Part shown: in pieces, positions 1 through 12,571 of the stretch | How positions within the stretch are numbered: position 1 is the first letter of the stretch | Layout of the letters: every line of letters begins with the position of its first letter | Origin: Sitta carolinensis | Lineage: Eukaryota > Chordata > Aves > Passeriformes > Sittidae | NCBI GenBank assembly: GCA_032173965.1 | Contig: CM063284.1 | Span: 137,925,625 to 137,989,624 of the forward strand | Length of the DNA: 64,000 bases | Reading direction: 5' to 3' | The notes under the pieces: model-generated | Database searches by the model: none | Told to the model about the DNA's origin: nothing | Seen by the model: the letters and a program-made list of their open reading frames with translations, nothing else | Made by a program: the position numbers and the translations under genes

Positions 1-235
1 ATTGAGAGTGGTTTGACAAGTTCTTTTGGCACTTCCCTCGTTACTCTGGGGTGCCTTCCATGAGGACCCATAACTTACAGGTGTTTGATTGGCATAGCAG
101 TTCACTAATCATCTCCTCTGGGATTATGGGGGCTTCACTAAGCTCCCTGTCCCTGAATTCCAGCTCTGAGGGCTGGTATCCTGGGGACAATCAGTCTTGA
201 GAGTGAAGACCGAGGCAAAGGAAATGCCTGAGTCT
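1..235 (-). mobile_element. CR1 LINE fragment, ORF2 reverse-transcriptase part, cut by window start
   Basis: Read on the minus strand, this stretch gives a broken but recognisable piece of the CR1 ORF2 protein, from just before the reverse-transcriptase palm. It includes an 'FASVFTLKTDCPQ'-like block (about 165-225) and an 'HPRV..E..KELVKPLS'-like block (about 1-55). Stops and a frame change lie between them, so it is dead. The element's 5' side is truncated near 235 and its 3' side runs out of the window. Family assignment is from recalled avian CR1 ORF2 sequence. Confidence 0.72.
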
Positions 236-3200
236 GTGAAATATCACATAGGTTTATTCAATCTAGTTTAAAGAAATACTTTTACAGGAAGATGTTTTAC
301 AAATAGACAAAGTTTTTCAATTATGTATGCTCTAGTTGCAGTACAAGTTTATCATTTTAATAGTATAAAGGTTAGTCTTGAATCCAGCAACTGCAAATGA
401 TTATCCTTGTTTGCCTTTGTGTTGCTCCAAAATCCTGTGAAGTTTCTTTCCATCCTCTGTGCCTCAATTGCTAGTATTTCTGTATAAAAGTTTTTCTTAA
501 AAACAATAGGGGCAAAGCATTTTATTGTATTAAATCCTACTGTTTTGCCATATTCAAAACAATTTGTTCAGGTATTTTCTAACTAGTACTTGGAAATAAC
601 AGAATATTTAAGATGGCTTTATTTACCTCAGTTATAGAAAATATACCTTTAAAACATTCTACTGGACTTCACAAGACTTTCCTTTACTGACCTGTGTTCA
701 TCAGTAAATATTTGCTGAATTCGATTATTCAACTAAGCCAATTCATGCTCCTTTCTGTTCTTAATATTTTAGCTATGAGATTTCACTTGCCCTGCAGCAG
801 TTTTGATGACTAATTTTGATGACTAATGGGCTGAATAAATTATTTTTATGGCATATTTTTCTGGTTCATACTTTTATATTCTACACTATTAAAACTCCTA
901 CTTCAAGTGGTAAATGCTGATACAGTGAAGCATATGTCCATACACTTTCACCTACATGTATATTTTTATTATTAGAGTTCTCAGTCATACACTAAATATT
1001 TTTAATATTTTTTCAGTTGTTAAGAAATACGTTTGTGTTTTGCAGTCTTTTCCCTCTGAAGCCTCAAATAAAACATTTCTCTTAGCATCTCTAGTGTACC
1101 TTGCAAGTAAAATTTCTAAACATTACAATAGAGATGTAAGATATTTTTTGATGATTTTAAGAACTTTTCTTCAGTATTATACAATAAACATTTATGCAGT
1201 AGATTTTTTTTGCTTAAAAATGCATAAAATAGAACATGTGTTTTGATTTGACATTAATATTCTCTGCAATTTGATAATGTTTTTGTAACACAAAGGACAA
1301 AAAAAGCAGAACATCTTGTGGGTGTTGTTTCTGTTTTAACTCCTATTACTTCACAGCACTCAGAAGCATCTGAGTACATGTCTTGAACACAGAAGGAGCT
1401 CATTCAACCTAAATTAACTCTGTGCTGAGGTGATACCATCTTTAGGATTATTTATGACAATATGAGAGATGCCAAAAGTAGAAAGTTACTTGCAGAATGT
1501 GCCTAAACTGTTGTACTAAGGCAATTAGGTGATAAAATATAATTTTTCTTCAAGTACTCATTTATTTGACAAAGAGGTAGGAAAGTTACCAAGACATTGC
1601 TAAAAAAAAGGATGGAAAATAAGTATATTAATGACTAAAGTAACTTTCAAAGCAGTAATCATTGAGTCCCCTGAAATCATATTCCTTTAAATAAATAAAT
1701 ATTTGGTTTGGGTTTTTGTTTGGGAGTTTTTGTGGACTTTGTGGGTTTGGCTTGTTTTTCTTTTCACTTATATGCTCATTCTATTAAGGTATTTATATTT
1801 CAAAGGAGCCTTCAATCTTGTCTTGATTTTGGTGTGATTTCTACTGACATGTGAAAATAGTAAATCATAATTCTGCACTTTGTTTCATCAGTTTTAATAT
1901 GAGGGATCAATATCCCAAAGTCATAAATACACATGAGAGTATTCACTTTTCTCTATGAACTTATTCATGCAAAACTGTCTGTAATCAAATCTGAACAAAG
2001 AGAAGAAGAGAAACAATATATGCCAATGCAGATCTGTTTGAAAGGCCAAGAACGCAATGTGATTTATCATTTGGAAGGTAATGAGAACTTTAAAATTCAA
2101 ATGAATAATATGTGAAGAGAATCATGGTAGCAAATATGTACCATTGCAAAAAGTTTGTTTGGTTTAGGACACAAACAACTTTGCTGGTTTAGAACAGATA
2201 TTTGTATAAGTCTGAAGAGATATTTGAACCCTGTTAGCTGTATATTGAAAATAAATAATTTGAAGCTGAAGATTAAACCATAAAAATTTCCTTGGCATAC
2301 TTGAACTTGAATGGGAGCTTATAATTTACACAAAGCATAACTACATTTTTAATATGCAAAAGGCACATTAATCATTTAAGTGCTAGAGTATCCTTAGAAG
2401 AGTCACATTGCTATGTGTCAAAGTAAGCACTATTTATAGGAACACTGATTGTTTTAATTTGAGAGTAAACACAATTTTTTTCCAGTTTAACCAAGTATTT
2501 AATAATTTAGACAATCACATCCCAATGAAAAGTATGTTTTTATTTCACTATCAAATATGCTTATCTTTAAAATGAGAAGTAATGTCTCTCTTTTACTGCC
2601 ACTGGATGAGGACATTTTATCGTTTGTTTCTGTCTCAAGCATTTTAATTTAATTTTTTTTCTTGTGTTCTTGAAGAACCCGGCTGTGTTCCTGCTATCCT
2701 ACATTTGACACAGACAATAAAGTCTAATTCAACTCATACATTTCTTAAAATTATGTAGTTAACAATCCTAAAGTAATCATTATATGTTTAAAGTAGCATA
2801 TTAGCTTATAACTGTTATCACATGCTTGAATGGGATGAGTGGGACAGTTTCACTAAAGAAAGCTGTGTACATTCTCTTGTACCATCAAGAGGTACCAAAA
2901 TGTGTGCATGTAGAATCCCACTTCTGAGACAGCTTCAGAAACTTTGTTTTGATTTGTTAACTGAATGGTGCAAATAACTCATAATTTATGCTTTCGGTGA
3001 AGGCGTTTAGGAGTCAGGAAATCTCAAGAACAGAAGCACAGTAATCATTAGCAAGAAAAAATGCTCAAAATTTTCTTTCTGAATGGGATAGAAATAGTAA
3101 GTGGGTTTTGATTTATGGTCTATAAAATGTGCATGTGTCACACAATCACACTCACTGTGCAGAGCAAACTCACATCAGTCAAGACTTCTGGTCCAACTGT

Positions 3201-3260
3201 GACCAGCACTGTGGATTCAAGGCATAAGACACTCACTGTTGTTGTCAAGGTACCTCAGAG
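236..3260. other. AT-rich non-coding stretch, no gene seen
   Basis: Low-complexity AT-rich DNA with short A and T runs. The longest open frames (956-1246 plus, 96 codons; 1933-2115 plus, 60 codons) show no recognisable domain and no codon signal. I see no RNA gene or transposon here. Confidence 0.6.
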
Positions 3261-3596
3261 TACATAGAATCAAATACTGGCTTGGACTGAATCACCTTAA
3301 AGATCTTCTAGTTCCAACCTTCCTGCTATGGGCAGGGACATCTTCCACTAGACCGGGTTGTCCATCCAATGTGGCCTTGAACACACCCAGGGATGAGGCA
3401 TCTGCAATGTCTCTGGCAATCTGTGCCAGTGCCTCACCACCCTCACAGTGAAAAATTTCTTCCTAATGTCTGATCTAAAGCTACCCTTTTTCAAATTAAC
3501 CATTACTCATTGTCCTACCACTACATGCCCTCATTAACAGTCCCTCTTAGCTCTCTTCTAGCCCTCCTTTAGGTGCTGGAAGGTGCTACAAGATCT
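3261..3596 (-). mobile_element. CR1 LINE 3' fragment
   Basis: On the plus strand this reads as the reverse complement of a CR1 3' end. It starts with a decayed CATAGAATCA-type terminal motif, then the block that normally says 'ACCTTAAAGATCATCTAGTTCCAAC', then the conserved stretches around 'CTTCCACTAGACC', 'GTGCCTCACCACCCTCACAG' and 'TTTCTTCCTAATGTCTGATC'. The 3' end lies at the left. Substitutions are frequent, so it is an old, 5'-truncated copy. Confidence 0.85.
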
Positions 3597-4200
3597 GCCT
3601 GGCTTTGTATATAGTGGTTCTACACTGGACTCAGCTTTTAGCATGGCTTTGAAAGTGTCCCCTCAGGTGGAGGGGAACAAAACAGGGTATTTTTTTTCAC
3701 TCTTTCATTTTAGTTTGTGTAGTTATAAAACTTGTCAGTGGCCTTGCTGCTCACATTACCCTCAGGCCAACTAGCTGTTACCTCGATTATAATTAGTTTC
3801 TGGCTCCCTGCTATAAATGTGTTATAAGTATGTAAAATTTTTTAGAATGCCTCTTTGGTTCCTTCCCATGAAAGCTACAGCACTGCAAGAAAGCAGATGT
3901 ACAGTTCAGAGCCTTTGACAAGGCTTTCCCATAACTATTTTCTATGTTTTGTTTTCCAGCAAGTACCTGAACATATGAAGAGTTGGGGTTAGGTAGACAG
4001 AGCCAAAATCTCACCTGTCTGAGCACTGATTTTGGGTTTTATTTATTTATTGTGTTTTAAGCTTGGATCTATCCAAAGCATGAGGAACTGATTAAAAAAT
4101 GTTCACATAATTTTTTTTAAGTTTTCTATTGTAACAAAATCTGAAAAATATTTTGCATTTCAAAGCTAAAAATCAACATGCAAGGGTATAATGTCATCAA
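3597..4200. other. Short non-coding gap between two CR1 fragments
   Basis: AT-rich sequence without recognisable genes or repeats. Small open frames on both strands here (for example 3811-4026 minus) have no known domain. Confidence 0.5.
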
Positions 4201-4350
4201 GCTCACAGAATCACAGAATAGTTAGGGTTGAAAGGGAAGTGCTACCTTCCCCTCAAATGTGGATCATCACAGAAACCTCTGGAAAACATCTGCCAAGGCA
4301 GGGTCACCTGGAGCAGGTTGCACAGAAGCATGTCCAGGTCTGTATTCCTT
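4201..4350 (-). mobile_element. CR1 LINE 3' fragment
   Basis: The left end carries the CR1 3'-terminal signature 'TCACAGAATCACAGAATAG' followed by 'GGGTTGAAAGGG'. Further right are 'CTGCCAAGGCAGGGTCACC' and 'GGAGCAGGTTGCACAGAAGC', standard CR1 3'-region blocks in reverse complement. Similarity fades after about 4350. It is a different CR1 copy from the one at 3261, because both contain the 3' end. Confidence 0.85.
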
Positions 4351-6344
4351 AAGCAGATGTGTCTCTGAACCAGCATGCTATGTTTGAAATCTCTGAAAAA
4401 GACTGAAATTTCTCTGAACTATGACTTCAACGTAATCAATCCTCGTCCTCCATATTTCACTTCTGTGTACAAAATCTGAAGACAGCTTCTTTTGGTCTAA
4501 AACTGAAGGAAATATTAGCGAAGAGAGAATAAACTAATGTCCTCTTCCTTCCATTTTCCACCAGAATATTTACCTTCTTTCTGTTGCTCTGGTTATAATT
4601 TTGAGTGGGAGTATGTGAGACTTTGAGGAAAGGTTTTCCAGCTCTCATAATTTTAACTTAAATTTGAGTTTAGCTAAGTATGAGACTTCTATATAAAATA
4701 TTGTCATGTGGCAGTTTAGGATTTAGTTTTTGTCTATGAAGTGTCATTTAAACACAGTATTTTAATCATATTTTAAACATCTTCATTATGATTAAGATCA
4801 TTAATTTTAATTATAAGTTTCCTTTATTTTTCTTCCAAAAAATAGTTTCAGGCTCATTCATTTTCATAAACATTAAACCAAATTCTACCTTTGCAGTAAA
4901 TCTAGAACGTCAGTTTCAGTAACTTAAAACACAGAATAAAATAATTTTTTGCAAAGGGAAGATAAAAAAGAAATATGTGGAAGGTACATACATTGGGACA
5001 GATCCTTATTATATATTTTAGAAATGACTTCATTGTAATGGTATCCAACCTACCCCCTTTGAAAGTCATCCAGTTTCTCTCTTGAAACTGGGAGGACATA
5101 AGGTGTTTATTGTTCACAGTTCAGATATTAGCAGGAACTTGTGGAAAGAAGGTGCAATTTTCAGTAGGTTCCAGAATAGGTAGGTTATGCTGTATGTTAT
5201 GGTGTACCCTTCCTTTCTGCCATGGAGACAAAAAGGCAGAACCTTCCAGAGCCCCAGGCAGTGGTGTGCAGAGGAAAGGGTTTAGGTGCTCTTACTGGAC
5301 AGTACTCCAGGGAAAGGGCCTAAAACCATTTGAATTAAAGTACTGCATTTTTGAGAGCTTCTCTGGAAACTCCCAACACACAGTTAATATATAGAAAAAA
5401 TTATTGTGTAGTAGGCAATAATTACATCTTTAGTCATTGTTTATGTCAAGCCTCATTACCATGAAAATTGAAATTCATTTAAGACGTGAAAACTGTGGGT
5501 TTAAATTGCTTTTATTAGTTGAATAAAACTGGAAATTCTGTGGTGTTTTCAGTTGTTTCAGCTTCCATTTATTACTTTAGAAATGCATGCTTCAGAGCAT
5601 CACTGTTACAAATGCTGTGTGATTGATGAGTAGATTGCAAAAATAAGAGTATCTCAGCTAAATGTAAATTGAAAGAGTATTACAAACAGAAATTTAAAAC
5701 AAATTTTAAAAGAAATTAAGTATGGATGGTAAAAGTAGGTAAGAATTTAACATTTAAATAAAGTTTAATTTTCTATTAAATGAAAATACTTTAAAAAATA
5801 CTTCTGAATAAAATGTCTAATTTTTTTGCTATCTGTGTTCTAGGAGTAGTAGTATAGGTCTTACTTTTAAAATGAGAGTTCTGTTGTATGTAGAAAGGAG
5901 CTACATATCTGATTATTTTTTCTGATATGAATTTGGCAGGGTGCATAATACTTGGTTTAATCTCAGATTGAGGTGGAGTCAAATTTATTTTGAAATGTTT
6001 ACTTTTAGACATTTCAATAAAATACAAAGGACAAAAAGTCATTTAAAGAAAAGAAAAATCATTTTCTGGACATACCTCATTACCACTCTCTATGGAATTA
6101 TCTGTCTGGTAATGCCCATATTTGGTTCATGCCTGACTGCTGTTCCTTATTCACATGGGTAATCACAACATTTCTTTCTTTCTCTGTGCAGCAAATTCAA
6201 ACTCATGTATCCAGCCCACACCTCCAGATAGGCCAATGCATTCTTCTTAGTCACCTCCTCCCTTATTAATTTTAAATACATAACTTTTCTGGATAGCAAA
6301 CTCAGAATTGTAGAGACTTGTATTTGAAGGATGAATTTTGACTA
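4351..6344. other. AT-rich non-coding stretch, no gene seen
   Basis: No gene or clear repeat is visible. A slightly more GC-rich patch at about 5160-5330 (plus-strand open frame 5110-5394, 94 codons) has no recognisable domain and no splice context that would make it an exon. Confidence 0.5.
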
Positions 6345-7030
6345 TTCAGTGGATAACAAACTGGTTAGATGGACACAGCCAGAGATCTGTGGTCAATGGT
6401 TCTATGTCCACATGGAAGCTGGTGATGAAATACGTCCCTCATAGCTCTGTTTTGGGATGGGTACTGTTCAATATCTTCATCAATAACACAGAGAGTGAGA
6501 GCGAGAGCACCCTGTGCAAGTCCACAGATGACATGAAGCTGAGCAGTTCAGTTGACACAACAGAAAAAAGGGATGATATGCAAAGGGACCAGGACAAACA
6601 TGAAAATGGGCCCACAAGAACTCCATGAAGATTAACAAGTTAAAGTGAAAGGTGCTACACTTGGGTCAGGGGAATCCCAGAAATGAGTGCAGACTGGGAG
6701 AAGTCATCGAGAGCAGTTCTGTGGAGAAGTACTTGGAGGTTCCTGTGGATAAAGTGCTGAACACAGTGTGAGTCAATAGCGTGAGCTTGCAGCTCAGAAA
6801 TCCAACCACATTCTGGCCTGCATCAAAAGAGCAGTGGCCAGCAGGTCAAGTGGTGGAGTGGCCAGAAGGTCAGCAGGTCAAGAGGTGTGTTTGCCCCTCT
6901 CCTCTGCCATCATGAGACTGCGGTTCTGTATCCTGGGGTCATAGCATAAGAACGATGTCGAGATGATGAGAAAGATGAGTCCAGCAGAGGGACACAAACA
7001 GGATCAGAGGGCTGGAGCACCTCTCCTCTA
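6345..7030 (+). mobile_element. CR1 LINE ORF2 remnant (reverse transcriptase, C-terminal half)
   Basis: The plus strand encodes a decayed CR1 ORF2 segment. It runs in one frame to about 6627 with a recognisable 'SQRSVVNGSMSTW' block, a 'SVLGWVLFNIFIN' block (normally SVLGPVLFNIFIND) and the catalytic block. The usual F-A-D-D is changed to S-T-D-D at about 6521-6532. After a stop at 6628 the homology continues in broken frames through the region encoding 'ARSSGEVLGGSCG..' to a final 'RIRGLEHLSS'-like block near 7010-7029. The 3' end is missing; LTR copy A begins about 95 bases downstream. Confidence 0.88.
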
Positions 7031-7124
7031 AGATGTTTTCTCAGGACACGTTAGAGAAGTCTGTTTTTTCATAGAAGGGCAATTTTCAGGTGGTTTCTAA
7101 GCAATCAGTATTGTTCAATGACCT

Positions 7125-8709
7125 AGTTTAACCAGCCCAGGGAAGTGAGCTGGCTAAGTTTGAGATTGGCATTTTATTGGACCAATAGGTAAGCATTTTC
7201 TAGTTCTTATTACCTTTAAAAGAAGCCCGGAAAGCTCTCTTTTTTTCCGGCCGTTGGAAGGCACACACCTCTGCCCTCTCTCAGCCCTAGCCAAGGGTTG
7301 GAGGGGAGGTGGCAGCAGGACAGATGTAGCCGGGCCCTCCCAGCCCATGTGGCCGGGCCAGGGCTGGGCCCGCTCGGCCCGGCCAGGATTCTTTGTTCCT
7401 GGAGGGGTGGGAGCAGCTGCCAAGCCCTCACCGAGGAACCCACCGGGACCCATCCCAGTAGGACAAAGGAGCCGGCAGAACCTGCAGAGCTTTTGTGCCA
7501 GTCAAAGCATCAAACCACACACCAGCTGGAGGCTGTGTCAGCATTAGGAGCAGCTGTGCATGGGGACAGCACCTGTATGGGCACCAAAGGAGCTGTGCAT
7601 GGGGACAGCACCTGTATGGGCACCAAAGGAGCTGTGCATGGGGACAGCACCAGTGCCCCCCGTGGTTCGTGCTAAAGGTGGCCCCGAAGCCAGGAGCAGC
7701 CCTGACCCCCGTTCCAGACTGAGAGCAGCTGGCACAGCTCACATGGAGTCAGCAAAAAACCATGTGGCCAGCAGAAAGATACAAAGCTTGTTTTTTGATA
7801 CAAGACTTAAATGAAATTGATTTTTTTTTTTTTTACCCAGCATTACAAAACTTTGTACTGGAAGAACACTAATTCTCTCTTAAGCTAAGAAAAGAAAGAA
7901 AGTGAAACTTTGTGAGAACAACTACATGAAATTGAACTTGGTAAGAAAAGAGTTAGATTTTAGATTGAAGAAATTTTAAAAAGTTTGTCTTAAGCTTAAG
8001 CTGTAAAATTCTTTTGTGAAGCTATAATACAAATATACTTAATATATCAGACTTTAGGTTTTCCCCAGTAAGTTCATAGAATGCTTTGAGGGGTAGTAGC
8101 ATTCTAGCCACAATTATAAACAAGGGCACCAGTGTTAGAAGTTTAATAAGAAACCTCGTCTTCTAGGGATAAAAGGGGAAGACCTCTGTTCCAGAGATGG
8201 GTGAAAGGATGCTAGAATGGCTCATCCTTCAAATAGCACCCCAATAAGCTGATATGGACCGAGAACACAGTTGTGAGGAAAAACTGTGAAAGATGGGAAA
8301 GGCTTCACAAAGGCAGATCTCGGGCACCTGCGGTTTGTGAGAAAAATGAAGCCACAAGAGTTCTTTTCTTATACAAAGCTTTCCATAGCATTAGCAAAGA
8401 ATACTTTTCTCTCTAAATAAACCAAAAAAAAGACTATTTGTCGAAGTGAAAAACTGACTGAAATTTCTGAGTGTTGTTGTCTTTACATTGTTGGTTAATA
8501 GGAAAAAGGATTGTGGGGAGGGTGAAAAAGTGTTTTGAAGGTTCCAGCCTCATTCTTGTTGTTTTTTTTTTCTTTCTTTTAGTGTTAGTTAATAAAGTCT
8601 TATTACTTTTAAGCTTAAGCCTGCTTTGCTTTTAATTAGAACCTTTGAAATTAGCAAAATTAAACCAGAACAAAAAATAGCGTTTCCTCCTGGTTTCAAA
8701 TTGAAACCT
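7125..8709 (+). mobile_element. Long ERV LTR, copy A
   Basis: A 1.6-kb unit that matches 17474-19123 (copy B) almost throughout and, in reverse complement, 58124-59519 (copy C). LTR-like parts in order: a CCAAT-type box near 7180, a GC- and CpG-rich U3 core (about 7245-7740) with a 39-bp tandem repeat, a TATA-like 'ATAAAAGG' at 8169-8176 and a polyadenylation signal AATAAA at 8591-8596. R would be about 400 bases. By comparison with copy C the LTR proper probably ends near 8672 (..CCAGAACA), although A and B stay alike for about 37 more bases. No flanking target duplication is visible, so the exact ends are uncertain. The LTR interpretation rests mainly on copy C, which is joined to a primer binding site. 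Confidence 0.75.
7552..7652 (+). repeat. 39-bp tandem repeat in LTR copy A, about 2.6 copies
   Basis: Unit starts at 7552, 7591 and 7630. Each begins AGCTGTGCATGGGGACAGCA and continues with CCTGTATGGGCACCAAAGG; the first two units are identical and the third breaks off near 7652. The repeat lies in the GC-rich U3. It makes three overlapping spurious open frames with repeated peptides on both strands. Confidence 0.95.
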
Positions 8710-10187
8710 CTACATTCCATTAAGAGAAGTTCAAGCTTTGTCATAAGATTAGTCTTAAGAGGAAAGATTATTACCAAATTTTGTCTTAAAAAAAACCAAA
8801 CAAACAACTACAAAAATAACTTCCACAAATTTTGTGATCGTTAGTTTAAAAAAATATGGTTTTTTGTACTCCAGGTTGGTAGACTAGTTCTTAATTCAAA
8901 ATACGCTATCTTGGATGCTGTGACCAAACAGATGTTCTCTACCTGGTATTTCAGATGATTCCACGAATATAATCATGTGTACATACATATAATTCAAACA
9001 AAACATAAAAATTTTGTTTGAAATAAACTGAATATTAATATATAATTGATTAAATACAACAACAATATGGTGAGTAGAAATAGAAAAGAAATTAATTCAG
9101 TTGAGAAACATAGTGTATATTTTAACGAAGAGTGTAATTAACCTTTGGGAAATGTATCTAAAGACCTAGAGGACTTTACGATAAGTGGAATTTTAAGATG
9201 AAAATGGTTGAAAATTAGTTGTGTTCTTAAGTACCATACTATAACTGTATCAGAAATTAGGGTCACAGTGCAAGAACTAATGAATGTTGTTATTTTGTCT
9301 GTTTTATGTTGTAGATCAGAATACAAAACATACTTCTACCTGATTCTGACTAAACATTAAGGTAGCTGATGATTTTTTGTAAGTAACTGCAATTCCATTT
9401 TTCTGAACTCTGAAAATTTTACACTTGTATTTGAAATATTCAAGTTTTATAGAAAGTTATCACTACCCTGCAGTATCAAATATGCCATGGTTTGAGTTTG
9501 GCTTTTTTATGTAACATTATTTTAATGAAGTAGATCTAAATTTGGATGTAAACTCAGTCTAGGAAACCTGTCAGTCTTTCAATGTCTAACGTATTTGTCG
9601 AGGATTTGTACTTTGTTGGCAAAAGGGTGCTTGATTCAAAGCTGAGATTGTCTTCTGTGGCTTTTTTAAGGCATAAGAGCTCTTCAGGGCTTTGACTACT
9701 ACACTAATAGCACTGCATACACAAAAAGAACAGGTAGGAGACCATCAGCTTCTGCTCAGTAGTTTGAAACCAAACCTTGGAGTAGTTATGTTTCACCATT
9801 GCATAAGATCCTTTTCCAGAATATCATCTTTGATTCATTAGTTTTCTCTAAAATATAAGAGAAATTCCAGATGTTAAATTTAATTGTGCTTTTCAAAATG
9901 CTGATCAAACCACAAAGTACAAAGATGCTTTTGCCTTTGTCAAGGGAATACTTGGTTTAATAGCTGGTTATATAAAATTAAATACTATTAAATAGGAAGG
10001 AAGGAATTTCAGACAGAACTACTGGAGAATGCTAATTCCAAGAATGATGTATTACAAGGACCAATAGTAGCAAAGTACAGGAAGAATTATAATGGAAAAT
10101 ATCAGTATAGAAATATTTGATCCTTTTTAAAGTCCCTGAGGAGAAACGATTCTACTTGATGTTAGACAAGTACTTTTGGCAGTCTTA
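8710..10187. other. AT-rich non-coding stretch
   Basis: No gene, no gag/pol/env-like frame and no other clear repeat. This matters because it lies directly downstream of LTR copy A, where the inside of a provirus would be expected. Confidence 0.55.
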
Positions 10188-10478
10188 TGTCGCCTCTGCG
10201 AGGCGTGGCGACTTGGTTGAGGAATGGCACGTCAGTCACCTCAGACTGCTCGGGCTAAATGCTCACAATCAGTGTGATGGATGGCAAATGGTGGTTTATT
10301 CAGGGTTACACAGTGTTATATATCTTGCAATTCTTGTCATCATATCTGTCTGCTTACGCAATAAGCTTCATACGATTGGCTAACTTAATATGACTCTTGG
10401 TTATGTGTGTGTGGGGCAGGTGACCCTCTCTTCCCGTACAGCGCAATATCTTCCGCTGGCCGGACCCTGTCTTCCACA
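10188..10478 (-). mobile_element. Solo LTR, alpharetrovirus-like (class II ERV), 291 bp with 6-bp target duplication
   Basis: Read on the minus strand this is a complete LTR: it starts TGTGGAAGAC (at 10478) and ends GCAGAGGCGACA (at 10188), so it has TG...CA ends. It is flanked by a perfect direct repeat GTCTTA at 10182-10187 and 10479-10484. Inside are a TATA-like ATATATAAC (10315-10323) and AATAAA (10295-10300) only about 15-20 bases further on, implying a very short R region. The bases after AATAAA (ACCATTTGCCATCCATCACA with one base before it) resemble the R region of avian leukosis-type viruses as I recall it. A 6-bp duplication fits that group. No internal viral sequence is next to it, so the insertion has collapsed to one LTR. 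The plus-strand open frame 10117-10383 is only a shadow of it. Confidence 0.9.
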
Positions 10479-10484
10479 GTCTTA

Positions 10485-12571
10485 TTTTTTATTTAAGGGA
10501 AGGGAAAGGGTAATGGATGAAAACTAGCATGCCTTAAACATCATCTACATTGAAAAGCTGCATCCAGCTTTTTCTAGTGTAATAATTTATTTTCTTGTTA
10601 ATTATTGTAAATAAGATGTCCTAGAGCACATAAAAAAGCATCACATTTCAGATACTTTATTAAGCAAATTATACTTATCAGAAAACAGGTAAATAATTTG
10701 TAATAAGATTATATATATGATATTATCAGCTGAAAAGGACAAGGACTTTTTTAAAATTTATTTATGTATAGAGTAGCAAATTAAAATCAGCACTGGATTC
10801 TCAAGACTAGCTTAGTGACTTGTACGTTGATGTTGCTTATATGCTGGCTGGGACTGTTACAGTCAGTAATTGCGATGTTATCAGGTAAACCATCTTGTTC
10901 TCAATTAGTTGGAGCTCTCTAAAAAACTTGTAGTTAGAATTCTTAGGCCTAGCCTTAAAAGAACAGCATCTATTGACAAAGACAAAAAAGAAAAGCTATT
11001 ATACAACAAAAAATAATTTCTTCCTAAGTATTTTTGGAAAATGGAAGGAAATACATTAAAACTGCTATGACAACATACAATGGCAATTTTGTTAATTGCG
11101 CAAGGGAAGTAATATTGCTAATGTCTTCCTTACAAGATCAGGAGTGCCAACTTTTCAGCTACTCTCTTTAATTATGTGTCAGGTTAATAAACCAAAAGAA
11201 ATAATAAAAATAGGCAATATTTTTGTTTGTAATTCCTAAGCATTTAGCTAAAGTTTGGTGGGGTTTTTTTCTCCATTGGAGGAAATAAAAATAAAATTTT
11301 CATTACTTTTGGTTTAGAATGTAGTTTGAATATATTCTCAATTTGCTTTTAGGTTCAAATCTTACTTTTGTTTTATGGGTAGAAATATAACAGAATTTAT
11401 ATTATATATTTTGTAGTTCTTTCCCTCAGGACCAGACTAAAGGTAGAAAGATGAAAAAATGAAAACAAAATTTTCAATGAATCCCCTAGATACTTTGTCA
11501 TGTGATGCAGAAGGACTTAGAAAAAACTTTGTTTTACTGCCATTCTAGATAGAACTTTAAAAATATTGACTTTGCAGTGTATTCTAATAAAACAATAATT
11601 AAAATATTTAACAGTTGCTATGATGTTTAAAATGTTTAGGGTTTTTTTATATGGCCCATAGACTGATCACTTTTCAAAAATCTATAAAACTAGAAAACAC
11701 ACAAAGTTCTAATTTCTGGTTAATGCTTTTCCACAACTGAGTGAAAGGCCAGAATCCTAGGTGTGAAAATTGCTTAATTTCTACATCACAAGATATAATT
11801 TGGTTTTGTTTCAGGTTTGGTTTTTTTTTTTTTTTTGTTTGTTTGTTTTATTTTTTTTTTTTTTGTGTGCGTGTATTTTGATTTGCTTGGGGTTTACTTC
11901 AGATTTCCTCGAAGTACCCCCTGAGACCTCTAGATATTCAAATAAGAAAATTGATATTCTATACTATTTACAAAGGAAGCTGATAATTTATGTCTATTAC
12001 ATGTGTCTGTTGATTTCAAATATTTTCTCTAACTATGCTGTGAAAAGCTGACCAATATCTATAATCAATAGCTGACCAAACCCTAATGCTTTTCCTAACC
12101 AAGGCTGTGCTTTTTCAAGAAACTTTATCATAACTCAATAATAACACATAACTCTTCTCAAAAATAGTTAGATATTTTTCCCATTCCATCATTCTTAACA
12201 GTGTGTTTTAAAACCTTGACTATTCATGCATCTGCTTGTAGCTTTGCCAATGTCCAAGCATTTGGCCAATGTTTAACATGGAGTATGCTTCCCTCAGGCT
12301 AACTATTTCTGGACATGTTTCAGATAAAATAGTTCAGCTGTTTCCAGGAAAAGCTAGCAAAAATTATTTTACTTTGCCCATGTGTATTCATAAGAGACAA
12401 TTCTGGTTAGTTCTCTCCCATTTCTGGATTGGAAGCATGAACAATTCAGATAATTCTATCCAAAATTAAGAAGCACTATTTTACTTAAGATTTTTAAAAT
12501 TAAATATCAAGGAAACAGCTAGATGATGCTAAATGAGTATCTCTCCATAAAAACCAATAAACCCAAAACAA
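10485..12571. other. AT-rich non-coding stretch with a T-rich low-complexity tract
   Basis: No gene recognised. The only structured part is a T-rich tract with GTTT units at 11821-11864. The open frame 11770-12051 runs through that tract and is not a credible protein. Confidence 0.55.

Noticed and set aside
10117..10383. 88-codon plus-strand frame that looks protein-like
   Set aside because: Most of it is the reverse complement of the alpharetrovirus-like LTR; no host domain.
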